From contig NZ_WKLH01000003.1 of assembly GCF_010882175.1 (NCBI RefSeq), forward strand, positions 496,001 to 560,000: a DNA stretch of 64,000 nucleotides. The letters are read 5' to 3'. The notes beneath the pieces are model-generated. The model ran no database searches, was not told the origin of the DNA, and saw only the letters and a program-made list of their open reading frames with translations. Positions 1 through 8,519 of this stretch are shown in pieces (position 1 is the stretch's first letter; each line of letters begins with the position of its first letter). This stretch comes from Mangrovibacterium lignilyticum (GTDB lineage Bacteria; Bacteroidota; Bacteroidia; Bacteroidales; Prolixibacteraceae). Made by a program: the position numbers and the translations under genes.

Positions 1-1
1 G

Positions 2-124
2 GAATATAACGAAGCCAAAAATAAGCTGACAAAAGCTCAAAGCGATTTGGCTCAGTCCAAGTATGAATATATTTTCCGCACAAAGATTCTGGATTTCTAC
101 AACGGGATACCGATTCGGCTATAA
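2..124 (+). CDS. C-terminal end of a TolC-family outer membrane efflux protein (partial)
   Basis: The frame is open from the window edge and stops with TAA at 122-124, giving 40 residues. The peptide contains EAKNKLTKAQSDLAQSKYEY followed by an ending with ILDFYNGIPI. Alternating A/Q/S/K helix followed by YIFRTKILDFYNG is the pattern seen at the C-terminus of TolC-type outer membrane channels of Bacteroidota efflux systems. The rest of the gene, and any RND pump and adaptor genes, would lie to the left of the window. Recognition rests on the tail only, so the family call is moderate. Confidence 0.6.
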   Translation, partial: EYNEAKNKLTKAQSDLAQSKYEYIFRTKILDFYNGIPIRL

Positions 125-159
125 TTTGAAGACGAAACAATATTTTCGAGATAGATGTG

Positions 160-192
160 AGATGATGCTTAATTAAGTGTCATCTTTTTTTT
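160..192 (+). terminator. Rho-independent terminator of the TolC-like gene
   Basis: AGATGA at 160-165 pairs with TCATCT at 180-185. The inner part CTTAATTAAG is itself self-complementary, and a run of eight T follows at 185-192. It lies 36 bases after the TolC stop. Confidence 0.7.
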
Positions 193-450
193 GCCGGAAT
201 TTGATGGCTGTAGCCGTGAAATTGGTCAGCGGCTAAACGCGATAAGTTTTACTGGTTTTCGAAATCTTTTATAAGTCATAGTGATTTTTTGTCAACTAGG
301 TCGTAAATTGGAGTGATAGATTTTCATATAGGATTCGATAAGTAGGACTCTCTAAAGTTGGTTAGATTGATTCATTGGGAGCTTATTTATTATGATTGAT
401 TATGGTATTGAGGCACCGCTTAAGTGGTGTCTCTTTCCATTTTCCGGCAC

Positions 451-488
451 AAAAAAGGCTGCTCCCCAAAGAACAGCCTTCTTTTTGT
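451..488 (-). terminator. Terminator of kbl (bidirectional shape)
   Basis: AAGGCTG at 455-461 pairs with CAGCCTT at 474-480. On the minus strand the stem is followed by six T (451-456), placed just after the kbl stop; a looser T-rich stretch also follows on the plus strand. Confidence 0.75.
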
Positions 489-500
489 TCTTTGCTTCAG

Positions 501-1688
501 TTAGATTACTTCCAGTTCTTTACCAACCTTGATAAATGCTTTTACGGCCTGATCAATCTGTTCTGAGGTATGTGCGGCCGACAACTGAACACGAATTCTT
601 GCTTTCCCTTTCGGAACGACCGGGTAAACAAATCCGATGACATAGATTCCTTGTTCCAGCAGTAAGTTTGAAAATTTTACCGCCAGGGGGGCATCGTAAA
701 GCATAACGGGCACAATAGCTGTTTCGCCTTTTACCAGATCAAATCCGGCTTCTTCCATTTTCTCACGGAAGTGATCGGCATTTTTCATGGTCTTGTTTTG
801 TAATTCTGAAGAGCTGGTCAACATTTCCAAAACCTTTAGGGTCGCCCCAACGGTTGCCGGAGCCAAAGTGTTCGAAAACAAATAGGGACGGGAACGCTGG
901 CGCAGCATTTCAATAATTTCTTTACGACCTGAAGTACATCCACCGTTTCCACCTCCCAATGCTTTGCCAAAAGTGGTGGTGATGATGTCAATTTTACCTA
1001 ACAATCCAAAATGCTCGGCTGTCCCGCGGCCTGTTGCTCCGATGTAGCCCGTGGCATGCGAATCGTCGACCATCACGAGGGAGTCGTATTTTTCGCAAAG
1101 CGCTACAATTTCCGGAAGTTTGGCTAAGTCACCGTCCATCGAGAAAACCCCGTCAGTCACCACAATCCGGTATTTCGCCGATTGACTGTCTTTCAGGCAT
1201 TGCTCCAGTTCTTTCATGTTTGAGTGCTTGTAGCGGAAACGCTGTGCTTTGCACAAACGAACGCCATCGATGATGGAAGCGTGGTTCAATTCATCTGAGA
1301 TGATCGCAGAATCGTCGCCCAGCAGCGGTTCAAAAACCCCGCCATTGGCATCGAAAGCGGCACAGTATAAGATGGTATCTTCTGTTCCGAGGAACGCTGA
1401 TGTCTTTTTTTCCAATTCTTTGTGAATGGCTTGGGTACCACAAATAAAACGTACGGATGAAAGCCCAAATCCCCAGTCGTTCATGATTACTTGAGCGGCT
1501 TTTACAACTTCCGGATGACTGGCCAAACCCAAATAATTATTGGCGCAGAAGTTAAGCACTTCCTGCCCTTCACCTACTTTAATTTGTGCGCTTTGAGACG
1601 AAGTAATAATCCGCTCGGTTTTGTACAAACCTTGTTCTTTTAATTCTTCGAGTGTGTTTAGAAGGTCTTGTTTGATTTTTCCGTACAT
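501..1688 (-). CDS. kbl: Glycine C-acetyltransferase (2-amino-3-ketobutyrate CoA ligase)
   Basis: PLP enzyme of the alpha-oxoamine synthase family. With threonine dehydrogenase it converts threonine to glycine and acetyl-CoA: 2-amino-3-oxobutyrate plus CoA gives glycine plus acetyl-CoA. The protein has 395 residues, the usual KBL length. It has the family blocks NFCANNYLGLASHP (about 46-59), VDDSHATGYIGATGRG (207-222) and TTTFGKALGG (237-246), with Lys242 as the expected PLP-binding lysine. The wording around DDSHATG and the N-terminus fits KBL better than serine palmitoyltransferase or 5-aminolevulinate synthase, though these relatives cannot be fully excluded by eye. No threonine dehydrogenase gene lies beside it. 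It is transcribed alone, with a TAnnTTTG box upstream and a strong terminator. Confidence 0.93.
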   Translation of the reverse strand: MYGKIKQDLLNTLEELKEQGLYKTERIITSSQSAQIKVGEGQEVLNFCANNYLGLASHPEVVKAAQVIMNDWGFGLSSVRFICGTQAIHKELEKKTSAFLGTEDTILYCAAFDANGGVFEPLLGDDSAIISDELNHASIIDGVRLCKAQRFRYKHSNMKELEQCLKDSQSAKYRIVVTDGVFSMDGDLAKLPEIVALCEKYDSLVMVDDSHATGYIGATGRGTAEHFGLLGKIDIITTTFGKALGGGNGGCTSGRKEIIEMLRQRSRPYLFSNTLAPATVGATLKVLEMLTSSSELQNKTMKNADHFREKMEEAGFDLVKGETAIVPVMLYDAPLAVKFSNLLLEQGIYVIGFVYPVVPKGKARIRVQLSAAHTSEQIDQAVKAFIKVGKELEVI

Positions 1689-1710
1689 GGTCCGATTTTT
1701 TTAGTTACTA

Positions 1711-1718
1711 CAAATTTA
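1711..1718 (-). promoter_or_regulatory. Candidate -7 promoter box of kbl
   Basis: The minus strand reads TAAATTTG, a match to the Bacteroidota -7 consensus TAnnTTTG, 23 bases upstream of the kbl ATG. I see no clear -33 element. Confidence 0.45.
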
Positions 1719-1787
1719 ACGGAATGCCGGTTTCGAAAAGGTGATAAAAAGCACTTAAACAGGCAGGCGGGCTAAAATCTGTAAACG

Positions 1788-2408
1788 CTAAAGATTCAGC
1801 TTTAATTGATCGTCCAATAATCGGAAAGTCATGCGGTGATGGGGCGAAACACCAAATTGTTCAATGGCTTTGCGATGTGCAACAGTTGGGTAGCCTTTAT
1901 TTCGATCCCAGGCGTAATGGGGAAATTTGCCGTGAAGCCCGTTCATTAAATCGTCGCGGTAGGTTTTTGCCAGAACAGAGGCCGCAGCAATTGGCAAAAA
2001 TTTGCCGTCGCCCTTAATCACACAGGTGTGATTGATCTCGGGGTATGCTTTGAAACGATTGCCATCAATCAGTAAATGTTCGGGTTTTAAATTTAATTGG
2101 TCGACTGCCCGGTGCATCGCCAAAAAGGAGGCATTCAGAATGTTGATTTCATCAATCTCGGTATGGCTGACGATGCCCACCGCAAAAGCTACTGCTTGTT
2201 CTTCGATAATTGGCCGAAGCTGGTAACGATGTTTTTCGCTTAATTTTTTGGAGTCATTGAGCAGTTCGTTTTTAAAGTCGGGCGGTAGAATAACAGCTGC
2301 AGCCACTACCGGGCCTGCCAGGCAGCCACGACCTGCTTCGTCGCATCCGGCTTCAAGCCGGCCTTCCTGCAAGTAGAGTTGAAGGGGTGTTGCTCTTGTT
2401 TTCATCAT
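1788..2408 (-). CDS. rnhB: Ribonuclease HII
   Basis: Cleaves the RNA strand of RNA-DNA hybrids and removes misincorporated ribonucleotides. The 206-residue protein starts at the ATG at 2408 (or the next ATG at 2405). It carries [13 protein letters not shown], with Asp23 and Glu24 as metal ligands, then NDSKKLS (51-57), LLIDGN with the third acidic ligand, [21 protein letters not shown], and [11 protein letters not shown] near the C-terminus. All are type-2 RNase H signatures. The reading frame stays open for 108 codons upstream of this ATG, but that part is low-complexity and matches no RNase HII, so I treat it as untranslated. It lies downstream of a glycosyltransferase on the same strand, with a 290-base gap. 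Confidence 0.95.
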   Translation of the reverse strand: MMKTRATPLQLYLQEGRLEAGCDEAGRGCLAGPVVAAAVILPPDFKNELLNDSKKLSEKHRYQLRPIIEEQAVAFAVGIVSHTEIDEINILNASFLAMHRAVDQLNLKPEHLLIDGNRFKAYPEINHTCVIKGDGKFLPIAAASVLAKTYRDDLMNGLHGKFPHYAWDRNKGYPTVAHRKAIEQFGVSPHHRMTFRLLDDQLKLNL

Positions 2409-2698
2409 GTTTTGCTTCGCACAAAGATAACGGAAATGAGTAAACTGCTTCGAACCGGTTTCGAAATCGGTTTTTCGCCGACGAAACGCAAAATCCGAAC
2501 ACGGAATGCGACTGAACCGCCGCAAAACGGAAAAATCCGCGGAGGAGCGGAGAAAACCGTGGAGAAACGGAGAAATTCGTAGCGGAATGCAAAAATCCTC
2601 AGAGAAATGCAATCGAACGAGATTTTTTGCATTCCGCTGCGCTTTGTTCCTTATTGGTGGGATGGAAAACCGGTACTGGACGCTTTCGGACAAAACCG
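2409..2698. other. Repeat-rich, stop-poor intergenic region between rnhB and the glycosyltransferase gene
   Basis: The plus strand is purine-rich and repeats short words such as CGGAGAAA, GGAATGC and AAAACCG. Several frames stay open only because of this composition. Apart from the inverted repeat at 2582-2637 I recognise no gene or RNA. Confidence 0.5.
2582..2637. repeat. Long inverted repeat
   Basis: GCGGAATGCAAAAATC at 2582-2597 is the reverse complement of GATTTTTTGCATTCCGC at 2621-2637 apart from one extra T. The 23-base spacer contains a further copy of the AATGCA word. On the minus strand it would form a strong hairpin in the transcript between the glycosyltransferase and rnhB. No T-run follows, so it is not a standard terminator. 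Confidence 0.6.
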
Positions 2699-3826
2699 CT
2701 AGCTGTTTAAACAAATCTGGATGCTTCCCCACAGTATTTCGGCGGTTTTATCCCAACTAAACTTTTGCTGTTGCTTTTGGCCTTTCAGGATGAGTGTTTC
2801 GCGCAGTCCGTCTTCCTCGGCAATCCGGATCATCGCTTCTTTAATTTGCGATACCGCGAAAGGGTCGGCATAAAGAACGGCATGACCACCAACCTCGGGC
2901 AGCGAAGTGGTGTTGGAACAAATGACCGGGATACCGGCACTCATCCCTTCAATAACCGGAATCCCAAAACCTTCGAAAAAGGGCACAAAAGTAAGAGCCA
3001 TTGCAGCACCCAAAACCTGGTGTAATTCTTCATTGGGCAGTCGCCCGGTGAACACCACGTCGTTTCGGTGGCGCATACCTTCATGTGTTTTTACAATGTC
3101 ATCGGTTTTAAACATGGCATCGCCGGTAATCAGTAATTTGGTGTCGCGGCTGGTTGAGGTTCGGTACGCATCGAACGCCCGTAACAGTCCGCAAATGTTT
3201 TTCCGTGGATGCAGTGAACCGACGTACAAAAAATACGGAATTCCGTTGGTGTATTTATTTCGGGTTTCGGCCTGTTCGTCAGCGCTGGTTGGGGTATAAA
3301 GCGTATTGACCCCGTTGTAAACCACATCAATATCGTCCGGATCGACATGGTACGTTCTTACAATATCTTCCTTTGAATAAAACGAAACTGTTGCAATGCG
3401 GTTAGCTCTTTTGGCGAAACGCGGAAAAAAGTAGTTGTAATATCGTGCATACCAAAACGGTAAATCTTTTGGGCGGTGTGCAAAATTGATGTCGTGAATA
3501 ACTGCCAATTGTTTCACCCGCGTGTTTAGCGATAAATAGCCATCGGTTGACAGAAAAAGATCGGCTTTATATTTCCGAAGAACCCGGGGGATTTGCAATT
3601 CAAACCAAATAAACCAAAGAATCGGATGCCGGGCGGGCGGGGAAACGACAACCGGAGTGACATTTTCCGAGAAGATGAACTCTTTGTCATAGGGCCGGTC
3701 AAAAATAAAGATGAACTGGTGTTCCGGGTGGTTCCGGGTGATTCGGTAGAGTGTTTCACGGGTAAACCAGCCAATGCCTTCAAGCTTGCCTTTTAGTAAT
3801 GTTCGAGTATTGACCGCTATGATCAT
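2699..3826 (-). CDS. Glycosyltransferase family 4 protein
   Basis: A GT-B fold, retaining glycosyltransferase of 375 residues that probably moves a sugar from a nucleotide donor onto a cell-envelope glycan. Visible blocks are [18 protein letters not shown] (7-24, acceptor-side loop), [12 protein letters not shown] (about 108-119), [13 protein letters not shown] (start of the donor domain), and the GT4 signature [20 protein letters not shown] followed by TSLPEVGG, with the E-x7-E donor-site motif. The substrate cannot be told. It is divergent from the flippase gene and separated by 93 bases, which suggests a shared role in surface polysaccharide export. The stop lies at the edge of the repeat-rich region. 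Confidence 0.88.
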   Translation of the reverse strand: MIIAVNTRTLLKGKLEGIGWFTRETLYRITRNHPEHQFIFIFDRPYDKEFIFSENVTPVVVSPPARHPILWFIWFELQIPRVLRKYKADLFLSTDGYLSLNTRVKQLAVIHDINFAHRPKDLPFWYARYYNYFFPRFAKRANRIATVSFYSKEDIVRTYHVDPDDIDVVYNGVNTLYTPTSADEQAETRNKYTNGIPYFLYVGSLHPRKNICGLLRAFDAYRTSTSRDTKLLITGDAMFKTDDIVKTHEGMRHRNDVVFTGRLPNEELHQVLGAAMALTFVPFFEGFGIPVIEGMSAGIPVICSNTTSLPEVGGHAVLYADPFAVSQIKEAMIRIAEEDGLRETLILKGQKQQQKFSWDKTAEILWGSIQICLNS

Positions 3827-3852
3827 GGTTCGTTAGTTATGGTGTTTTATCT

Positions 3853-3860
3853 CAAATGTA
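3853..3860 (-). promoter_or_regulatory. Candidate -7 promoter box of the glycosyltransferase gene
   Basis: The minus strand reads TACATTTG, matching TAnnTTTG, 27 bases upstream of the ATG at 3826. Confidence 0.45.
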
Positions 3861-3919
3861 CAAAGTCTGGTCAAATTTTTTTTACATTTAAGCAATTAAT
3901 ATGCTAAAGCAAACAGGCC

Positions 3920-5362
3920 TTGAAGCGAAAGTTTTTCACTAATCTTCTCTTGCTGCTCACCTTAAATCTGTTGATTAAGCCTTTTTGGATTTTAGGCATC
4001 GACCGGACGGTGCAAAATGTCTTGGGAGCTGAAGACTACGGGATGTATTTTTCCTTGTTCAACTTTTCGCTGGTGTTGAATATTTTCCTCGATCTTGGCA
4101 TTACCAATTTCAATAACCGGTCTATTGCCCGGCATCGTCAGCTGTTGCCAAAGTACCTGAGTTACCTGGTTAGTTTGAAATTTTTGCTGGCTATTTTCTA
4201 TGCCTTCATTTGCCTTCTGGTGGCTTTCGTTGTCGGTTATAATGAGCGGCAGATTCATTTGTTGTACTTCTTGATTTTTAATCAGTTCCTTGTTTCATTG
4301 ATCCTCTACTTGCGTTCAAATATCAGTGCGCTCCATTTTTTTCGTACCGACAGCTTCCTATCGGTGCTCGACCGAACATTGATGATTGTTTTGTGCAGCA
4401 TGCTGCTTTTTACCAATTGGCTGGGAGGCTATTTCTCGATTGAGTGGTTTGTATATGCGCAAACGTTGGCTTATGGGATAGCGATGCTAACAAGTTTGGG
4501 TTTCGTCATTTTTTATTCCGGAGCATTTCGATTGCGATTCAATTGGCGAATCTACGCCTCGTTTTTAAGGCAGAGTTTTCCGTTTGCCTTGTTGGTGCTT
4601 TTCATGTCGGTATACAGCCGCGTTGATTCAGTGTTGCTTGAGCGTTTTTTGCCCGAAAATGGAAGTGTGCAGGCCGGAATTTATGCACAGGCATTTCGCT
4701 TGCAGGATGCAGCTGCCATGATCGGCTTGTTGTTTGCCGGTCTGTTGTTGCCCATGTTTTCGCGAATGTTGAAAAAGAAAGAGGAGATCGATCATCTGTT
4801 GCGTTTTTCGACTGAACTGATCATGGTGCCAACGATCCTGATTATGGTCATCTCAAATTTTTACTCCGCAGAAATTATGGCATTGCTTTATCATCAACAT
4901 ACTGCGGAATCAGCTGGTTTGTTTGCTAAATTGATGATCGGTTTCGGCGGAATCTCGGTGACATATATTTTCGGCACCTTGTTAACTGCAAACGGAAATT
5001 TGAAAATTTTAAACTTGCTTGCTCTGGGTTTCATGGTTTTCAATGTCGGGTTGAATAGTCTCTTAATTCCAAGGATGCAGGCTGAAGGTGCGGCATTAGT
5101 TGCGATGCTGACACAACTGGGCATCGCTGTTGCTCAAATACTGCTAGTGTTAAAGTATTTCAAACTGAAATTGAATTATCTTTTGCTCTTACGCTTCGCC
5201 GGATTTTGTTTGTTTACGGTGTTGGCCGGTAAAATCAGTCTGTTCTTCGAGAACTGGTTGTTGGGGGCGTTTTCTGTTTTATTCTTTGGCTCTATCTATG
5301 CGATGTTGGTGAAGTTATTAAACTTGCGCGCATTGCTTGAAATATTAAACGAGAAAACATGA
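3920..5362 (+). CDS. Polysaccharide flippase (Wzx/MATE-like, oligosaccharide exporter)
   Basis: A 480-residue, strongly hydrophobic protein with about 12-14 predicted membrane segments. It is of the polysaccharide-transporter branch of the MOP superfamily, which flips lipid-linked sugars across the inner membrane. The N-terminus KPFWILGIDRTVQNVLGAED and SVYSRVDSVLLERFLPE in the middle are typical of Bacteroidota flippases. There is no ATG before residue 42 and an in-frame stop at 3905-3907. The conserved N-terminus therefore requires the TTG at 3920, preceded by the AG-rich AAACAGG. The stop overlaps the next start (ATGA), so the DUF3267 gene is probably translationally coupled. Substrate unknown. 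Confidence 0.85.
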   Translation: MKRKFFTNLLLLLTLNLLIKPFWILGIDRTVQNVLGAEDYGMYFSLFNFSLVLNIFLDLGITNFNNRSIARHRQLLPKYLSYLVSLKFLLAIFYAFICLLVAFVVGYNERQIHLLYFLIFNQFLVSLILYLRSNISALHFFRTDSFLSVLDRTLMIVLCSMLLFTNWLGGYFSIEWFVYAQTLAYGIAMLTSLGFVIFYSGAFRLRFNWRIYASFLRQSFPFALLVLFMSVYSRVDSVLLERFLPENGSVQAGIYAQAFRLQDAAAMIGLLFAGLLLPMFSRMLKKKEEIDHLLRFSTELIMVPTILIMVISNFYSAEIMALLYHQHTAESAGLFAKLMIGFGGISVTYIFGTLLTANGNLKILNLLALGFMVFNVGLNSLLIPRMQAEGAALVAMLTQLGIAVAQILLVLKYFKLKLNYLLLLRFAGFCLFTVLAGKISLFFENWLLGAFSVLFFGSIYAMLVKLLNLRALLEILNEKT

Positions 5363-6000
5363 GGCACTACACTCCTGATGATTTGACGAAGGACTCCGAA
5401 TTTGAACTGTTGAAGGTGGTCGACCAGAGGCAGATCAAATCCTTTATTTACGAACAGATTTATGAGCCAACAAAGCTGTTGCGTTATTACGGTATCTACC
5501 AGATTGCGATGTTGGTGCTCTACGTTGTTTTACTTGCGATCTCCATATGGTCTGCCACGCGTGGAGTAATGGAACCACTCTGGTGGATGCTTGGAGCATT
5601 AGTTTTTTCGTTTTCCGTATTAATCGTGTTGCATGAACTGTTCCATGCGGTAGCTTATCGGTTAAATGGAGTGAAAAAGTTGAAGGCAGGAGCCCTTTGG
5701 CGGAAGTTTATTTTCTATGTGGCTGCCGACCGGCAAGTGGTCGATTTTACCGTGTTTAAGCGAGTCGCTTTAGCGCCATTTTTAGTTGTTAATTTGTTGA
5801 CGATTATGCCGGGAATTTGGCTTTGGGAACATCCCGCTTGCTATTTCTTTTTCAGTTTAATGTGTCTGCATTCGCTTTTTTGTGCCGGCGATATTGCGAT
5901 GCTTTCTTTTTACTACAGGCATGCTGATAAAACAATTTATAATTTTGATGATCTGGCCGAGGGGAAAACTTTTTTCTATACGCTTAAAAAGGCGTCATAA
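5359..6000 (+). CDS. DUF3267-like membrane metalloprotease-type protein
   Basis: A 213-residue membrane protein with hydrophobic segments near 45-65, 75-95 and 130-180. It contains IVLHELFHAVAYRLNG at about 89-104: HELFH is an HExxH zinc-binding motif at the end of a membrane helix, as in DUF3267 and M50-like intramembrane zincins. I do not see a clear third zinc ligand. The start overlaps the flippase stop by four bases, pointing to co-translation. A role in processing an envelope protein is possible but is inference. It could also be a non-catalytic membrane protein. Confidence 0.65.
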   Translation: MRHYTPDDLTKDSEFELLKVVDQRQIKSFIYEQIYEPTKLLRYYGIYQIAMLVLYVVLLAISIWSATRGVMEPLWWMLGALVFSFSVLIVLHELFHAVAYRLNGVKKLKAGALWRKFIFYVAADRQVVDFTVFKRVALAPFLVVNLLTIMPGIWLWEHPACYFFFSLMCLHSLFCAGDIAMLSFYYRHADKTIYNFDDLAEGKTFFYTLKKAS

Positions 6001-6046
6001 TGTGAGGCTTTTAAACAAGCAAGCTGTATTTTAGTTTGAATATATT

Positions 6047-8260
6047 ATGAGCGATAAAACAAAAGCATTTGGAACAGCGCCGGTATTTTTTACGGCAATT
6101 TCCACCATTCTTGGTGCGATCCTTTTTTTGCGATTTGGATTTGGTGTGGGAACACTCGGTTTTTGGGGAGTTATCCTGATCATTTTGGTTGGTCACCTGG
6201 TGACTGTTCCAACGGCTTTGGCCATTTCGGAACTGGCAACCAATAAGCGGGTCGAGGGAGGCGGAGAGTATTTTATTATTTCCCGTTCTTTTGGGTTGAA
6301 TATCGGGGCAACAATTGGGATTGCTCTTTATCTTTCGCAGGCTATTAGCGTTGCTTTCTATGTAATTGCGTTTACCGAATCGTTTGAACAACTTTTTAAC
6401 ATAGTCAAATATAATTATGGCTGGGATTTGCCACGGCAAGTGGTGAGTCTGCCAGCAATGGGAATTTTGGCATTGCTTATTCTGAGAAAAGGTGCCAATA
6501 TGGGGGTCAAAACTCTTTATGCTATTGTTGGGATCCTCGCTGTTTCTTTGGTCATGTTTTTCATGGGGAGGACTGAATATGCAGATATTTCGACCTTTAA
6601 CGTCTTTAAGGCTGAGTTCAGAAACATGGACCAGTTTTTCTTCATTTTTGCTATCATCTTTCCTGCTTTTACAGGAATGACTGCAGGTGTTGGTTTATCC
6701 GGAGATCTGAAAAATCCGGCTAAATCGATCCCTATCGGAACAACAGTGGCCACACTTGTTGGCATGGTCGTGTACGTCTTTATATCCTGGAAACTGGCTT
6801 CCTCTGCGTCCGAAGTTGATTTGCTAAACAAGCAACTGATTATGGGCGACATCGCGATTGCCGGGAGTATTGTTGTTCCTATCGGATTGGCTGCATCAAC
6901 GATCTCTTCGGCTATTGGCTCAATTCTGGTTGCACCACGTACTTTGCAGGCTTTGGCGGTCGATCAGTCTTTTCCAAACAGACATGTGAACAACTATTTG
7001 GGAGCAAATGATAAAAAGGGAGAGCCAAAGAAAGCGGCTATTGTGACTATTGTTATTGCTTTTGTATTTGTAGCTTTGGGTAATGTGAACATTGTAGCCC
7101 GAATTATATCCATGTTTTTCATGGTAACTTATGGTTCACTTTGTTTGATTTCGTTCTTAAACCATTTTGGATCATCTCCATCTTATCGCCCATCTTTTCG
7201 CTCACGTTGGTACTTCTCGCTCGTTGGTTTTGTGACATCTCTTTATGTGATGTTTAAAATCGATACTGTTTATGCATTGGTGGCTTTGTCATCCATGGCG
7301 GTGATTTACATGATCGTCGATTATTTTCACAAAGATCGGAAAGGATTAGAGATCATCTTCACCAATTCCATCTTCCAGATCAACCGTTCTATGCAAGTTT
7401 TTTTGCAAAAAGCCAGGAAACGAAGTTCGTTCAAAGAATGGCGTCCGAGCTCAATTTGTATCAGCGATCGCAGTTTCGACCGGAAACATGCTTTTCGGTT
7501 ACAAAACTGGCTGGCCTACAAGTACGGTTTTGGAACCTATATTCATTTAATGGAGGGCTATTTCTCGAAGTCAACAAATTTGGAAGCCCGGCAAAACCTG
7601 GCTAGTTTGATTAGCCAATTCGACCGGATTGAAAGCCATGTTTATGTTGATACCATTATTTCGCCTTCGTTTACTTCAGCCATTGCCCAAGCCATTCAGT
7701 TACCGGGAATTGCAGGGATGGAGAATAATATGCTGATTTTTGACAGTGATGTAGAAGACGAGCATAGTTTGGCGCGCATCATAGACAATTATGCCTTGGT
7801 AAATGCCGGCGATTTTGATGTGTTGATCCTTCGGACAGGCAAAAAACGGATTGATACCCGGAACGATATTCATGTGTGGTTGCAACGAACCGACGAGCAC
7901 AACGCCAATCTCATGATTTTACTGGGTTTCATTATTGGAGCTCATCCCGATTGGAAGAAAACCAACATCAAGATTTTTGAAGTCTCGAAGCTTGAAGATA
8001 TTGAAAAGAGTAAGGTTGAGCTGCAGGAGTTGATCGTTAAAGGACGTTTGCCAATTACGCTCAAGAATATCGAAATTCTGGAAGAAAAGGCTGGAGTGAA
8101 CATCAAAGAGATGATCAATCAGCGTTCAATAGATGCCGGATTGGTGATTACCGGTTTCCGTGGTGATCATTTGAAACACGATGGCCGCAAAATATTCGAA
8201 GGATATGAAAGTAATGCTGTTTTGTTCGTCAACAGCCATGATGAAAAGACGATAGAGTAA
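6047..8260 (+). CDS. Cation-chloride-cotransporter-like permease (APC superfamily, SLC12-type)
   Basis: 737 residues. Residues 1 to about 420 hold roughly 12 membrane helices, starting with APVFFTAISTILGAILFLRF and GGGEYFIISRSFGLNIG, the discontinuous helix 1 and the helix 3 region of APC-fold carriers. The last 300 residues are soluble and resemble the cytosolic domain of SLC12 cotransporters (DVLILRTGKK, ILLGFIIGAHPDWKKTNI). Bacterial relatives are usually annotated as amino acid permease or Na-K-Cl cotransporter; the ions or solutes moved are not known. A 46-base gap separates it from the DUF3267 gene and a strong terminator follows. Confidence 0.8.
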   Translation: MSDKTKAFGTAPVFFTAISTILGAILFLRFGFGVGTLGFWGVILIILVGHLVTVPTALAISELATNKRVEGGGEYFIISRSFGLNIGATIGIALYLSQAISVAFYVIAFTESFEQLFNIVKYNYGWDLPRQVVSLPAMGILALLILRKGANMGVKTLYAIVGILAVSLVMFFMGRTEYADISTFNVFKAEFRNMDQFFFIFAIIFPAFTGMTAGVGLSGDLKNPAKSIPIGTTVATLVGMVVYVFISWKLASSASEVDLLNKQLIMGDIAIAGSIVVPIGLAASTISSAIGSILVAPRTLQALAVDQSFPNRHVNNYLGANDKKGEPKKAAIVTIVIAFVFVALGNVNIVARIISMFFMVTYGSLCLISFLNHFGSSPSYRPSFRSRWYFSLVGFVTSLYVMFKIDTVYALVALSSMAVIYMIVDYFHKDRKGLEIIFTNSIFQINRSMQVFLQKARKRSSFKEWRPSSICISDRSFDRKHAFRLQNWLAYKYGFGTYIHLMEGYFSKSTNLEARQNLASLISQFDRIESHVYVDTIISPSFTSAIAQAIQLPGIAGMENNMLIFDSDVEDEHSLARIIDNYALVNAGDFDVLILRTGKKRIDTRNDIHVWLQRTDEHNANLMILLGFIIGAHPDWKKTNIKIFEVSKLEDIEKSKVELQELIVKGRLPITLKNIEILEEKAGVNIKEMINQRSIDAGLVITGFRGDHLKHDGRKIFEGYESNAVLFVNSHDEKTIE

Positions 8261-8283
8261 TTGTGGAGCAAGTGCCGTAAACT

Positions 8284-8318
8284 AAAAACGCATTACAGAA
8301 ATTCTGTAATGCGTTTTT
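8284..8318 (+). terminator. Terminator of the permease gene (bidirectional)
   Basis: A near-perfect stem, ACGCATTACAG pairing with CTGTAATGCGT around AAATT, flanked by AAAAA on the left and TTTTT on the right. It can also stop transcription of the minus-strand tRNA-Ala. Confidence 0.85.
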
Positions 8319-8325
8319 ACTTGTG

Positions 8326-8399
8326 TGGAGAATATCGGAATCGAACCGATGACCTTTTGACTGCCAGTCAAACGCTCTAGCCAACTGAGCTAATCCCCC
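8326..8399 (-). tRNA. tRNA-Ala (anticodon GGC)
   Basis: The minus strand reads GGGGGAT then TAGCTCAGTTGG. The anticodon stem TTTGA/TCAAA encloses loop CTGGCAG, so the anticodon is GGC (alanine). The T arm is ATCGGTTCGATTCCGAT-like, and the acceptor stem closes with ATTCTCC and discriminator A. Two G-U pairs lie in the acceptor stem. CCA is not encoded. Confidence 0.93.
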
Positions 8400-8519
8400 A
8401 TTATTTTGTCCGGCAAATATAATAATATTTTTAAAACAGCAACTGAAAACCTAATCTTGGTTTGATTTTTGTTTTTGTAGCATCGATTCACCCCAATTAG
8501 AAACCTAAATATCAAAGCT

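Larger units (their letters stand above)
125..500. other. Intergenic region without a gene
   Basis: This 376-base stretch carries no convincing coding frame. Its right end holds the terminator of kbl and its left end the terminator of the TolC-like gene. Between them, 410-433 can fold as an imperfect hairpin (GAGGCACC pairing with GGTGTCTC, with one G-T pair) followed by only three T. I see nothing else in 193-409. Confidence 0.6.

Noticed and set aside
410-436. Hairpin GAGGCACC/GGTGTCTC as a terminator
   Set aside because: Only three T follow and no gene ends just before it; too weak to list by itself.
2409-2732. Long N-terminal extension of rnhB (108 codons upstream)
   Set aside because: The region is low-complexity and stop-poor in several frames, overlaps the glycosyltransferase end, and does not resemble RNase HII; the ATG at 2408 gives a standard enzyme.
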